64,000 bases of DNA from Nonlabens xiamenensis (GTDB taxonomy: Bacteria; Bacteroidota; Bacteroidia; Flavobacteriales; Flavobacteriaceae): the NCBI RefSeq assembly GCF_003865345.1, contig NZ_RMVE01000001.1:62001-126000 (forward strand), given 5' to 3'. Every line of letters begins with the position of its first letter. Position 1 is the first letter of the stretch. Shown piece by piece: positions 1-8,387 of this stretch. The translations under genes were made by a program, and so were the position numbers. The notes beneath the pieces are model-generated. The model saw nothing but the letters and a program-made list of their open reading frames with translations, made no database searches and had not been told where the DNA came from.

Positions 1-701
1 AACAAAATACCTTCGCTATCTGCCTGACCTGGCCTAATACCATGGGTAATTAATCTATCCCATAATGGATAAGTGTAATCTGCAGTAGATTGATACGTTA
101 GTACTGGTGACACTTTATTAATTGAACCTATTCCTGCAATTAGTCTACGACTATCTTCATCTAACGGATTGGCTCCTTTTACATAAAAAATGGCAATCGA
201 CTTTTTTGCTTTAATAGGTTTAAAAAATGTATCCAATAAAACATTTTGTGTATTCCTATCATATACCCATGCAGAATGAAAAGGTGGTCTTTCACCATTT
301 GGTATTTCCGGATAACTTTTTTGCAGATCTCTTTGGTTTTTTAATAACATCCACCAAAAAGGTACAGCAAAAGTACTATACGGTGGCACATCAATAATTG
401 TTGGTTCTAATACCTGATGTGGAATTTTATTCTTCTTCTTACCACTGTAAGGATGCTTGAATCGTCTTTTGTAAGCTCTTTCAGCCATAAATGCACCACC
501 TTCTGCTTTACATGGAGGTAAGCTGTCTGGACTTAAATTACTCCATGACTCTCCGCTAATTTTAGATTCTTCCGCTTCGTTTTTCTCTGCATAGATTCTA
601 GGTAAGTTAAGACAAAAAGCATTTTTACCTGGTTGATTACAAACACTACCGTTCCATTTATTGTCGTGCCATGCTACTCGTATTGATAAGTGTTTGTTCA
701 T
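1..701 (-). CDS. Unrecognised protein, 5' part only (runs off left edge)
   Basis: The reading frame starts at an ATG (701) and stays open for about 233 codons to the window edge, so only the N-terminal part is visible. It begins MNKHLSIRVAWHDNKWNGSV and contains several cysteines in the first 100 residues (VCNQPG, AFCLN, PPCKAEG). I see no signal peptide, P-loop or nuclease motif in the visible part. It is the last visible gene of a run of same-strand genes behind hsdM, hsdS and an 86-aa gene, so a role linked to restriction or phage defence is plausible from position only. The rest of the protein lies outside the window and could hold the informative domain. Confidence 0.75.
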   Translation of the reverse strand, partial: MNKHLSIRVAWHDNKWNGSVCNQPGKNAFCLNLPRIYAEKNEAEESKISGESWSNLSPDSLPPCKAEGGAFMAERAYKRRFKHPYSGKKKNKIPHQVLEPTIIDVPPYSTFAVPFWWMLLKNQRDLQKSYPEIPNGERPPFHSAWVYDRNTQNVLLDTFFKPIKAKKSIAIFYVKGANPLDEDSRRLIAGIGSINKVSPVLTYQSTADYTYPLWDRLITHGIRPGQADSEGIL

Positions 702-738
702 TTGCTAACTATTTTATTTTAATTACCTATTCTATATT

Positions 739-999
739 CTACTCCCATGCATGACTTCCATCTCGTGATGTAAAACTTACTGCAATAGCGTGATGCACTG
801 AGTTATCTATTTTTTCCCATGCTTTGTAAGCAGAAGACACAGACCTGCCTATACCTAAATTACTATCTTCTGAATACGGCATACCTTTTTCTTTAAGAAT
901 AGCTTTTAAAGAGTCAAAACTAATTTGAATGTTCTGAGACTGCAATGCCACTGCTAGTTTACCCATAAAATCGTAGGCTTGATTATGTGTAGTTTTCAT
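739..999 (-). CDS. Small hypothetical protein (86 aa) behind hsdS
   Basis: A short ORF with an ATG start, 14 bp after the hsdS stop and 37 bp before the next gene, in the same orientation, so probably co-transcribed with the restriction-modification genes. The product is soluble and mixed in character, with a GRSVSSAYKAWEK segment and a C-terminal HHAIAVSFTSRDGSHAWE segment. I do not recognise the family. No DNA-binding motif is evident. Its position between hsdS and the large partial gene suggests an accessory defence component, but that is inference from context. Confidence 0.7.
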   Translation of the reverse strand: MKTTHNQAYDFMGKLAVALQSQNIQISFDSLKAILKEKGMPYSEDSNLGIGRSVSSAYKAWEKIDNSVHHAIAVSFTSRDGSHAWE

Positions 1000-1013
1000 A
1001 TTTGTTTTTTAAA

Positions 1014-2255
1014 TTAATCTTCTTCATCCACAACAACCCCAACCCTACCAGTCAACAAATCCTGCATCAATCCTGCTTTGAGTTGCTGGTATTTCCCTAA
1101 AGTCTGTTGCTCGGTTTGGATTTTTGATTCAATAGGTTTTATGGTTTGAATAATTCTATTTTGCTCATCGATTTGAGGCTTCAAAACCTGCAATTGATGT
1201 AGTCTACTTCCTTTTATACCTTTTACAGTGCTTCCAGTTGATTCTGCTTCTAATTCCTTTTGGAAATATTCAGACATCATAGAGTGTTTTAAAAAATCAT
1301 TCAACATTTCATTCTCAAGACATCTGTATTTAATTACTCGCTGTGCTAGAGCCAAGCCTTCAATATCAATTTGAGCAATATTACCTAAAGGTGCTTCTGT
1401 TGTTATTAACACATCACCTTTTTCTGGTATTCCCCTAGACATTGTTGCTTTGTAAGATGAATGAAGAATGTATTCTTTAGAGATTTCATAATCTATATAT
1501 CCAAACTTTATATTTTTAGCTGTAACTAAGAAAATTCCTTTATCAGATTTTGGTGGTGTTTTCCCTCTATAATCTACATAGCTAGTAATATTTTCTAAAG
1601 TTTCTAATTCCCATTCCCTAGGGATCAATCCCAAAGCACTTTCTTTATACAACTCTGGTGCGTCTTGTGGTGATGGGCGCAGTTTGCCTGTGTAGATGTC
1701 GATACCGCGTGTGAATAGATCGTGCATTAAACCTTGTTTAATGGCCTCATATTTGGCAATGGCGGTCTCGGTTTGTTCTATGACTTCATCTACCGTAGAT
1801 AGGATCTGGGCAATCTTTTTTTGTTGTGGTAGTGGTGGAAGATTAACTTTGAACTTTTCGAGACTTTTCCTTGTGACATGCTTCATTGTTGAGCCTTGAG
1901 ACTCATCAGCTAGTTTGCTCAAATTAAAGTCAATTAGATAAGCAACGTAGTACCTATCAAATCCTTTCTTTTCATCTACTTTAAACAGATGTTGATTTAA
2001 GACCGCCTTTCCTCCTTTCCATACGACTACTTTCAAAGTTGCACTCCAAGAAAAAATTACATCACCAGTATTAATTTCATTTTTCTTAGCAAAATTACCT
2101 TGATAAAAATCCCAATTAGCAGTTTCAGGTCTAGTTATTTGTTCGATTCTAATTATTGGAACTCCTTCTTTTTTCCAGTGAATGGGTTTAAACGCCATTC
2201 CATTATGGAAGTCCGCAATATCAGTAAGAAAATAATCTTTCCAATTATCCTTCAT
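1014..2255 (-). CDS. hsdS: Type I restriction-modification specificity subunit HsdS
   Basis: HsdS supplies the two target-recognition domains that direct the methylase/restriction complex to a bipartite DNA sequence. The 413-aa product has the expected two-fold build. A first target-recognition domain (about residues 1-130) is followed by a conserved helical spacer with [20 protein letters not shown] and a [10 protein letters not shown] stretch. A second domain (about 200-350) follows, ending in a second helical repeat ([29 protein letters not shown]). The start codon overlaps the hsdM 3' end by 11 bp, so the two are translationally coupled. The specificity cannot be read from sequence. No HsdR is visible; it may lie left of the window. 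Confidence 0.93.
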   Translation of the reverse strand: MKDNWKDYFLTDIADFHNGMAFKPIHWKKEGVPIIRIEQITRPETANWDFYQGNFAKKNEINTGDVIFSWSATLKVVVWKGGKAVLNQHLFKVDEKKGFDRYYVAYLIDFNLSKLADESQGSTMKHVTRKSLEKFKVNLPPLPQQKKIAQILSTVDEVIEQTETAIAKYEAIKQGLMHDLFTRGIDIYTGKLRPSPQDAPELYKESALGLIPREWELETLENITSYVDYRGKTPPKSDKGIFLVTAKNIKFGYIDYEISKEYILHSSYKATMSRGIPEKGDVLITTEAPLGNIAQIDIEGLALAQRVIKYRCLENEMLNDFLKHSMMSEYFQKELEAESTGSTVKGIKGSRLHQLQVLKPQIDEQNRIIQTIKPIESKIQTEQQTLGKYQQLKAGLMQDLLTGRVGVVVDEED

Positions 2256-4836
2256 ATCCCAATTCCGTTAAAAAGTTATTCAATTGGTTAGCGGCTTTGG
2301 TTCTACGGTCTAGAATGCTGACTAGGGTGTTTTGATATTTGGTATAGCGTGATTCTAACTCGGTAATTAAAGCGCGTTCATAGCGGTTTACATAATCCAT
2401 TACGGTATCGTGCAAGGTGGCTTTAAAACGTGTAAGTATTAAATCTTTGGCTTCTTCTGGCGTGATTTTTTCTCGTGCTTTTTCTACCAGGTCTTCCTTT
2501 TTGGCTTTGATCTCAGTGATGGTCGCCTTGCAGGTTTTGAGTTCGGCAGTTAATTCATTGTGTCGTGCCAGTCGCTGGTTGAGTTGTGCGGCTTGGGTTT
2601 CTGTTTGTTTTAATTGAAGCTGGTATTGGTTACGCTTTCGCGAAAGCGGAATGACCACATCATCACTGCTCCCATCTTTCTCATGTGCCTTGATACGTAT
2701 GCCTAGATCTTTTATCTCTTTCTTATGCTGGCGTATGCTGGTGTTGTACTCTTTAATACTGGCTTTTAATTCTTTGAGTACTTCTTTAGGGAATACCTCA
2801 TATTCCTCTTCATCAAAGGCGTCTTCTTCCAGCTCATTGACTTCGTTAAACATGGTGTCCAGCTCGTCACGTCTAGCCTCGTTATTTGCTAGTTCTTCCA
2901 GAACGTCTGGAAACTGTGATTGTAGAATATCATCTGCAGGGATCAAGTCTGCATTCCAGCCACTGGCAGCAATGGACTTTAAATCGGTCTCGAGACTGTT
3001 CCAATAGGTAGCAAAAGCGCCTCTACTTTTATGTAGATCGAGAATACCCAGCGCGCTAAAATTACTCGCAATGCTGTGCGAGAAGTCACGATACAGTTCA
3101 AAGACATTTTGCTGCACAGGCAGTGCTTCTAGTTTAGGCACATTTGCCGTCCACCAGTCGTTAACGCCTGCGGTGTATTGTTCTCTTTTAAGAATGACAT
3201 CATCATGGTTCAACACTAGGTTCTTAAGATCTTCTTTTGAGCTTACCGCATCTGTAAAAGCATCATAACCTTCTTTAGGTGATTTATGAAGTAGGGCCGT
3301 TCTTAAATGTAGGTAGTTATCCCAGTAGGACTGTAGCTCATCTACCTCTACCGTAGGAATACCTCCGTGCAAGTGTGCATTTACATCTTGCGGTTGTGCT
3401 GGTGGGCTGTTATCTACATACCTGCGTATGTTGAAATTATAATCTTCTTTTTCTAAGCCTTCTTTAGTAATCAATCGCGAGTAACCATCTAGCTCTTCTT
3501 TGCTTTTATAGATGTAACTGATCTTTGCGATGTCCTCTGGACGTAGTTTGTTCTGGTTTTTGCCTTCTTTATATTCACGGTCTGCATTTATAAACAAGAC
3601 ATTATCGCGTTGTGCCGCTCCTTTTTTGTTAATGATCAATACAGAGGCAGGAATACCTGTACCGTAAAACAGTCCCGATGGCAACCCTACTACGGCTTCT
3701 AGATAACCACGATCTACGAGCCATGCTCTCATGTTTTTTTCTTCGCTTCCGCGAAAAAGTACACCATGGGGCATCACGACCGCCATACGACCATTATCTT
3801 TTAGAACAGAAACCATGTGCTGGACAAACATGAAGTCTGCCTTTTTCTTTTTAGGCATCCAGTGATGAAAGCGATCGCGATAGTTTTTAATGTCGCTATA
3901 ATTTGCCGAAAATGGTGGATTTGCTATCACGATGTCAAAGCGTTTTAGCTCTCCATTCTCTACATGCAAAGGGTTTGCTATCGTATCACCTTGTAGGATC
4001 TCTGCATCAAAAATATCATGAAACAGCATGTTCATTTTACACAAGGACCATGTGGTACCACTTAATTCCTGACCAGCAAAACTTAATCGCGAGGCATCGC
4101 CATAACGTGCCTGCACATAATTCTTATTCTCGATCAACATACCACCAGATCCACAAGTAGGATCATAGATAGAAGATTCTTCTCCAGGTTCTAGCAGGTT
4201 AACCAGTAGTTTAACTACCTCGTTAGGAGTGTAAAACTCACCACCTTTTTTACCAGCGCTATCTGCAAAATATTTGATTAAGTATTCATAAGCCGTACCT
4301 AAAAGATCCGGGAATTCAAATCGTTTATCAGTAAGTGTTACCTTATCAAAATGCGTGATGAACTCGATGAGCTTTTCATCACTTAATGCGTTTTTGTTCT
4401 TACCTATGGTGCGGTTAAAGTTCACATTAGTAAGTACACCAGAGAGCTTATCTGGGTTTTCTTCTTCAAGTGCTTCCAGCGCTTTATTTAAATGATCACC
4501 TACGTCTTTTTTAAGGTGTAGGATACCATCATTAATTTCTTGACCGTTCTCGTTAGTGGTCTTATAGTTCCATCGTGCGCGAGCTGGTACGTAATACTGG
4601 TATGCGTTTGCACGTTCTAGTGCTTCTTTTATTTTAGCTTCTGGTAAACCTTTGGTTTGTAGTTCCTTTAATCGTGCAGCGCGATCTTCTTCAAACTTAT
4701 CGCTCAATCGTTTTAAGAATAACATTCCAAAAATGTATTCTTTAAACTCTGAGGCATCCATATTACCTCTTAATATATCGCAGGCATCCATCAGGAAGCC
4801 TTCTAGCCAAGATAGGGTTAGTTTTTTGTGGGTCAT
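2245..4836 (-). CDS. hsdM: Type I restriction-modification methylase subunit HsdM, long form
   Basis: This is the N6-adenine DNA methyltransferase subunit. After an N-terminal HsdM helical domain, the catalytic domain shows the SAM-binding motif DPTCGSGG (residues 225-232) preceded by GGEFYTP, and the catalytic NPPF (306-309). At 863 aa it is much longer than classical HsdM (about 500-530 aa). From about residue 655 there is a charged, predicted coiled-coil region ([20 protein letters not shown] onward). Some Bacteroidota type I methylases have similar extensions. One copy of the 16-bp palindrome (2633-2648) lies in this extension and is read there as PLSRKR. It overlaps hsdS and probably begins the operon or follows the 169-aa gene 46 bp upstream. 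Confidence 0.95.
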   Translation of the reverse strand: MTHKKLTLSWLEGFLMDACDILRGNMDASEFKEYIFGMLFLKRLSDKFEEDRAARLKELQTKGLPEAKIKEALERANAYQYYVPARARWNYKTTNENGQEINDGILHLKKDVGDHLNKALEALEEENPDKLSGVLTNVNFNRTIGKNKNALSDEKLIEFITHFDKVTLTDKRFEFPDLLGTAYEYLIKYFADSAGKKGGEFYTPNEVVKLLVNLLEPGEESSIYDPTCGSGGMLIENKNYVQARYGDASRLSFAGQELSGTTWSLCKMNMLFHDIFDAEILQGDTIANPLHVENGELKRFDIVIANPPFSANYSDIKNYRDRFHHWMPKKKKADFMFVQHMVSVLKDNGRMAVVMPHGVLFRGSEEKNMRAWLVDRGYLEAVVGLPSGLFYGTGIPASVLIINKKGAAQRDNVLFINADREYKEGKNQNKLRPEDIAKISYIYKSKEELDGYSRLITKEGLEKEDYNFNIRRYVDNSPPAQPQDVNAHLHGGIPTVEVDELQSYWDNYLHLRTALLHKSPKEGYDAFTDAVSSKEDLKNLVLNHDDVILKREQYTAGVNDWWTANVPKLEALPVQQNVFELYRDFSHSIASNFSALGILDLHKSRGAFATYWNSLETDLKSIAASGWNADLIPADDILQSQFPDVLEELANNEARRDELDTMFNEVNELEEDAFDEEEYEVFPKEVLKELKASIKEYNTSIRQHKKEIKDLGIRIKAHEKDGSSDDVVIPLSRKRNQYQLQLKQTETQAAQLNQRLARHNELTAELKTCKATITEIKAKKEDLVEKAREKITPEEAKDLILTRFKATLHDTVMDYVNRYERALITELESRYTKYQNTLVSILDRRTKAANQLNNFLTELGYEG
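2633..2648. repeat. 16-bp palindrome copy 1 (CGCTTTCGCGAAAGCG)
   Basis: A perfect copy inside hsdM, starting at codon position 2 of the gene and read as LSRKR. It lies in the linker and coiled-coil extension, not in the catalytic domain. Confidence 0.97.
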
Positions 4837-4882
4837 TAGGTTTTTTAGTTTCTTTTATTGTGGTGGTTTATTGATCTTATGA

Positions 4883-5392
4883 TCAAAGATTATCAACCTT
4901 GTTTTTCAAATGAGTAAATAAGCCGTAATAGGAATCAAATTGTCCCTTTTGCTTGATCAGAATAGAATTGATAATAGGTACATTAAAATAATAGACCATT
5001 CCGTTTTCCCATGCTTTCCAAACTTCATCAGGTATTCGATATTTACGCCTCCATAAATATTCTTCTGCACAGAGATTGAAGTATCTAATAATTAATTCCT
5101 CATCATCGTCAGAAATTTTCACAGTATTATTCTCATGTTTTTCTACTATGTCATCTAATTGATTTCTAAACTCAGTATCATACTTTTTATTAAAGTCAGT
5201 AAACAATTCTTGAAACATTCTATCATCTTGAATCTTAGACTGCATGAAAGCAATGGAAAGTGAAATACCTGTTGCAATGGTTGCTGCAAAAACCTCAATT
5301 CTGTCAGACCAGTAATAAAGTCCTATTCCTAAAGTAAGGAATAAGGTATTTATAAGAATGACATCTTTGTTTTTACTTATTTTATGGAGCAT
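4883..5392 (-). CDS. Hypothetical membrane protein (169 aa)
   Basis: Two hydrophobic stretches occupy about residues 12-50 (ILINTLFLTLGIGLYYW and a second one around AATIATGISLSIAF). An acidic, soluble C-terminal domain follows, with an IIRYFNLCAEEYLWRRKY segment. That layout, two membrane helices and a cytoplasmic domain, resembles small membrane proteins common in mobile and defence islands, but I cannot assign a family. It lies 46 bp upstream of hsdM in the same direction, so co-transcription is possible. Confidence 0.75.
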   Translation of the reverse strand: MLHKISKNKDVILINTLFLTLGIGLYYWSDRIEVFAATIATGISLSIAFMQSKIQDDRMFQELFTDFNKKYDTEFRNQLDDIVEKHENNTVKISDDDEELIIRYFNLCAEEYLWRRKYRIPDEVWKAWENGMVYYFNVPIINSILIKQKGQFDSYYGLFTHLKNKVDNL

Positions 5393-5495
5393 ATGGTTGG
5401 TTATGTAATCAGGTCAATTAAGATCATATTTTCAAGGCAACAAGCTAATTAAAAACATAGATCTTTCTTACGGATTCCCTCAATTTAATGTGGAG

Positions 5496-5783
5496 TTATC
5501 TTTTATATTTTAATGATTTCACTTCGGACAAAGCATTATCGATAGAAGCCGTTTCAATTAATTTTCTATTTCCAACTTTGCGAGCTTTAATTATGCCACG
5601 TTTTATATAGCTGCGTACGGTTTGAGTTGACACCTTTAATCTCTTGGCAGCTTTCTGGATAGTTGTATAAGTTTCCTTTGATTTTTCTAACTCCTTTTCT
5701 TAAAAATAGGCTTCGATTCCTTTTCTAACGGAAGTTTCTATTAGTTCTTGAAGCTCTTCTTTGGTGGTGATGATTAGGTTCAT
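5496..5783 (-). pseudogene. Excisionase/MerR-like HTH protein with one in-frame stop
   Basis: From an ATG at 5783 the frame reads 27 codons (MNLIITTKEELQELIETSVR, then KGIEAYF). It hits TAA at 5702-5700 and then continues in the same frame for 67 codons to a natural stop at 5498-5496. The second part is a clear helix-turn-helix module of the excisionase/helix_turn_helix_17 type (TIQKAAKRLKVSTQTVRSYI, KRGIIKARKVGNRKL). Frame and motif continuity across the stop suggest a single nonsense mutation in a 95-aa gene. Internal restart is possible, because the HTH part is intact. Such proteins often serve as recombination directionality factors for integrases like the one at 9.4-10.6 kb; that link is inference. 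Confidence 0.75.
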
Positions 5784-5802
5784 GGAATAACGATTACTCT
5801 AA

Positions 5803-7164
5803 CTATATTTTTAGGAAATTTGGCAAAAATTGTATTCCTATTAAAGTTTTACCGTCTGACAGCGAGTCCTGCGAACTAAATGGTTTAAAAGTAAAAGCTA
5901 TTCGGATAGAGTTACTTATGGTAACACCAGATGATATGGTTCCAAAATCAAAATAGTCTTCATCTACTGCTAGGTTGGTGCGAAATTCGTTGGAACCTCC
6001 ATATAACCCATATCGAATATGTATGTAAAAATTGAATTCTTTATTGTCGCTCGTAAGACTAGCAAAAACATTCCCTGTTCCTGAATACATACCACTTGTT
6101 GTATCAACATCATCAGAAAACTCGCTAATTTCCAGAGATCCTCGCAGTCCTAAATATGTATAAAATGTGAATCTATTAGTACTAAAATATCCTATAGGAA
6201 GCTCTGCACTCAAATATGTATTTCCTCCTCCTGTAATAAGCCTCTGTATGCTTTCTTGATTAGCTTTTAAATCCATTGTGGTGTCTTGGGTTTCCGCGTT
6301 GGATTCATTTTGATTGCTAATTACAGTTCCAAAATTCAGCTTTAATGGGCCCATGAAAGCAGTTGCCAACTCCGTATCGACAATTGAACCTTCATTATTG
6401 AATTGCAAGGTAGCTTCATTTGCTAGATATATTCTTTCATTTTCTTTTGAATAAATTCTTTGCATCCACCTGCTTATTGGCTCATCATTCAAACCAATAA
6501 AAAATTCATTGTAATTATCCTCCTTGGCTTCAGTAAATTTTCCTTCTAATTCATCCCTATCCTTTTTAAGACTTGCTACATATGCTTTAAGACGTTGCGC
6601 CTCGAAATTCCTATTTGAATTTTCTAAAGCAACTACAGCGGTTTCTTTCTCATTTATTTCACGATCCAATTGTTTGATTTTATTAGAAAATATGAATAAA
6701 TTTTCTTTTACAGCTGGTAGTTCTCCAACAATTAAATTTTCATTTAGAAATTCATCAAGCTCCATATTCTCAAAATTCGTAGATCCGATGACCACGTGCT
6801 CTCCGTCTATTGCTATTTGGACTTCATTTTTGATTAATCGGTATAGCTTTTCCTTTTCTGGATCCCAATTGAAACTAGGTGTAATTGCTGTGGAATCAGT
6901 TTTAAACTCAGTTGATGTTTTACTTACTATTACGCTTGAAGTGACATTTGAATAAATCTTATCCTTTAAAAATTTGTCAAACTCTAGCTTTTTAACTTTC
7001 CACGTATTTGTTGAATCGATAGCAAAATCAGGTAGTCCAGACTGTTTTTGAGTTTGAAAACTATACTCGTAATTTCGGAAACCTTTTTCTTTGATGCTAG
7101 GATATTGTGAAAACGCTAGTTGAAAACTGAATAAAATTAATAAATGGCTAATTTTGAATTTCAT
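5803..7164 (-). CDS. Secreted/outer-membrane-associated protein of unknown function (453 aa)
   Basis: The product starts with a clean signal peptide (MKFKISHLLILFSFQLAFSQ) with a likely cut before QYPS. A charged, probably coiled-coil middle follows (about 170-215, EINEKETAVVALENSNRN and beyond). The C-terminal third alternates short hydrophobic and polar segments (NTYLSAELPIGYFSTNRF, FYTYLGLRGSLEIS, EFNFYIHIRYGLYGG) as in outer-membrane beta strands. I do not recognise a named family. The coding sequence is AT-rich like the rest of the island. A TACTTTTG -7 box about 20 bp upstream suggests its own promoter. Confidence 0.8.
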   Translation of the reverse strand: MKFKISHLLILFSFQLAFSQYPSIKEKGFRNYEYSFQTQKQSGLPDFAIDSTNTWKVKKLEFDKFLKDKIYSNVTSSVIVSKTSTEFKTDSTAITPSFNWDPEKEKLYRLIKNEVQIAIDGEHVVIGSTNFENMELDEFLNENLIVGELPAVKENLFIFSNKIKQLDREINEKETAVVALENSNRNFEAQRLKAYVASLKKDRDELEGKFTEAKEDNYNEFFIGLNDEPISRWMQRIYSKENERIYLANEATLQFNNEGSIVDTELATAFMGPLKLNFGTVISNQNESNAETQDTTMDLKANQESIQRLITGGGNTYLSAELPIGYFSTNRFTFYTYLGLRGSLEISEFSDDVDTTSGMYSGTGNVFASLTSDNKEFNFYIHIRYGLYGGSNEFRTNLAVDEDYFDFGTISSGVTISNSIRIAFTFKPFSSQDSLSDGKTLIGIQFLPNFLKI

Positions 7165-7517
7165 AACTGATGATTTGGTTGACTACAAAAGTAACAAAAT
7201 CCTTACTTTACAGGAATACCCTTGAATGGGTATTATTACTTCAATTTTTCTAAAATCCAAATAACTAATAAATTCGTTTACAAATCTCAAGTAAAGTACT
7301 TACCAAAATTTCGTGGTAAATAGCTGCTAACTCACGCTAGTGTTTAGAGAGTTCTTTTTACACTTTTCGTATGCAATACTAATAGTTATTAATTATCTAT
7401 TTTTATATAATTAACTTTTGACCTTATAAAATCTCTAACAAGAAACATCAAGCAAATCGTAACTTTATCAAACCTGCGTTTCTTTTAGGTTCACGTAATT
7501 CTTCAAGTCTTTGTAGG
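7165..7517. other. AT-rich intergenic region with promoter and inverted repeat
   Basis: 353 bp without a convincing ORF. It contains the -7 box of the leftward secreted-protein gene and, just upstream of it, a perfect 7-bp inverted repeat AATACCC-N6-GGGTATT at 7215-7234 that could be an operator or short hairpin. The remaining part, up to the truncated PLD gene, shows nothing further I can name. Confidence 0.6.
7186..7193 (-). promoter_or_regulatory. Bacteroidota -7 box TACTTTTG for the 453-aa gene
   Basis: On the minus strand TACTTTTG matches the TAnnTTTG consensus of the Bacteroidota primary sigma factor, 21 bp before the ATG at 7164. A clear -33 TTTG is not seen. Confidence 0.5.
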
Positions 7518-8081
7518 TTATAAATTTATATTATAAGAATTAAGAACGTGTTCCCACTTCAAGTCCACTTTCTTTGGAATCAAAATACTTTCTTCATTCG
7601 CTATTTTTTGTCCTTTTTCTTTGTTAAATGATAGGAAATTAAAACTACCTTGGATATAATAATCATTGTCTTTTATAATCAGCTTCCTGTGTGTTCCCGT
7701 CATTTTATAGTTTCCTTGTTCTTCAAAATGAGTTGGTAAATGCATTAAATGGAAATTCTTTTGGTATTTGCTTTTTAGATTTCGCAGTTTTTCAATTGTT
7801 CCGTAATGATGTTCATCATTACTTTCAATTCCATACAATATGATAACTTCTACACATCTTAGTAATGCTTTTTCAATACTATTTATATATTTTAAAGTAG
7901 CACGTTTTACCCAAGGACTTTCTATTAGTATTTTAGATTTAACTGTCTTTAGTGCTTCTGCTAATTTTTCTTGCGTTTGCCAAACTGAAAGTGTTTGTGT
8001 TTCGGTTATCTTTTTCTCGTTTTCAGTTAATTTTGAAGGCTTCCCTGTTTTTGAAGGCTTCCCTGTTTTTGAAGGCTTCCC
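7518..8081 (-). pseudogene. C-terminal fragment of a PLD-like (HKD) nuclease/phospholipase protein
   Basis: The frame is open from the IS junction to the stop at 7518, about 188 codons, with no start of its own other than internal TTG codons. It reads a linker of three KTGKPS repeats, then a helical segment (TLSVWQTQEKLAEALKTVKS). A PLD-type domain follows with ILIESPWV, VEVIILYGIES and the catalytic-type motif THRKLIIKDNDYYIQGSFN (H-x-K...GS-x-N). The 5' part is missing: upstream is the IS3-family element, and no matching coding sequence is found beyond the other IS end. This is therefore a truncated remnant. Proteins of this kind often accompany helicase or nuclease defence genes, but the lost N-terminus prevents assignment. 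Confidence 0.8.
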
Positions 8082-8088
8082 TGTTTTT
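8035..8088. repeat. Three 18-bp tandem repeats at the IS/PLD junction
   Basis: GAAGGCTTCCCTGTTTTT is repeated three times without mismatch (8035-8052, 8053-8070, 8071-8088). In the leftward PLD frame each unit encodes KTGKPS. The last eight bases of the third unit (CTGTTTTT) coincide with the left tip of the IS element. Confidence 0.95.
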
Positions 8089-8120
8089 CATACAGTTTAA
8101 AAATCAATTAATTTTAAATT

Positions 8121-8387
8121 ATGAAGAAAAGCAGATTTAACGAGGCACAGATAGTATCTATGCTTCAACAGTACGATTCAGGAATGAAGGTCACGGACAT
8201 TTGTCGAGACAAAGGCATAACCACAGCTACATTTTATAGTTGGAAGCGTAAGTACGCGGGTATGGATGCTCAGCAACTTAAAGAGCTTAAGTCTTTACAA
8301 GAAGAAAATCGACGATTAAAGCAGATGTATGCGGATTTGAGTTTAGATCACAGGGTTCTTAAAGATATTATCGAAAAAAAGCTCTAA
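8121..8387 (+). CDS. IS3-family transposase OrfA
   Basis: The 88-aa product binds the IS ends. The N-terminal half is a transposase_8-type helix-turn-helix (FNEAQIVSMLQQYDSGMKVT, then DICRDKGITTATFYSWKRKY with the conserved W). The C-terminal half is a leucine-zipper-like helix (LKELKSLQEENRRLKQMYAD) used for OrfA/OrfAB multimerisation. The gene ends just after an A7G run (8374-8381), the usual slippery site for a -1 frameshift into OrfB. Confidence 0.95.
   Translation: MKKSRFNEAQIVSMLQQYDSGMKVTDICRDKGITTATFYSWKRKYAGMDAQQLKELKSLQEENRRLKQMYADLSLDHRVLKDIIEKKL

Noticed and set aside
3744-3759. Possible eleventh palindrome copy (CGCTTCCGCGAAAAAG) in hsdM
   Set aside because: It has three differences from the 16-mer and is no longer palindromic, so it is treated as chance or a decayed copy and not counted.
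7840-8140. Small plus-strand ORFs with EGFPVF repeats at the IS junction
   Set aside because: The repeats come from the 18-bp DNA repeat; the minus strand continues a PLD-type domain in frame, which is the real coding sense.
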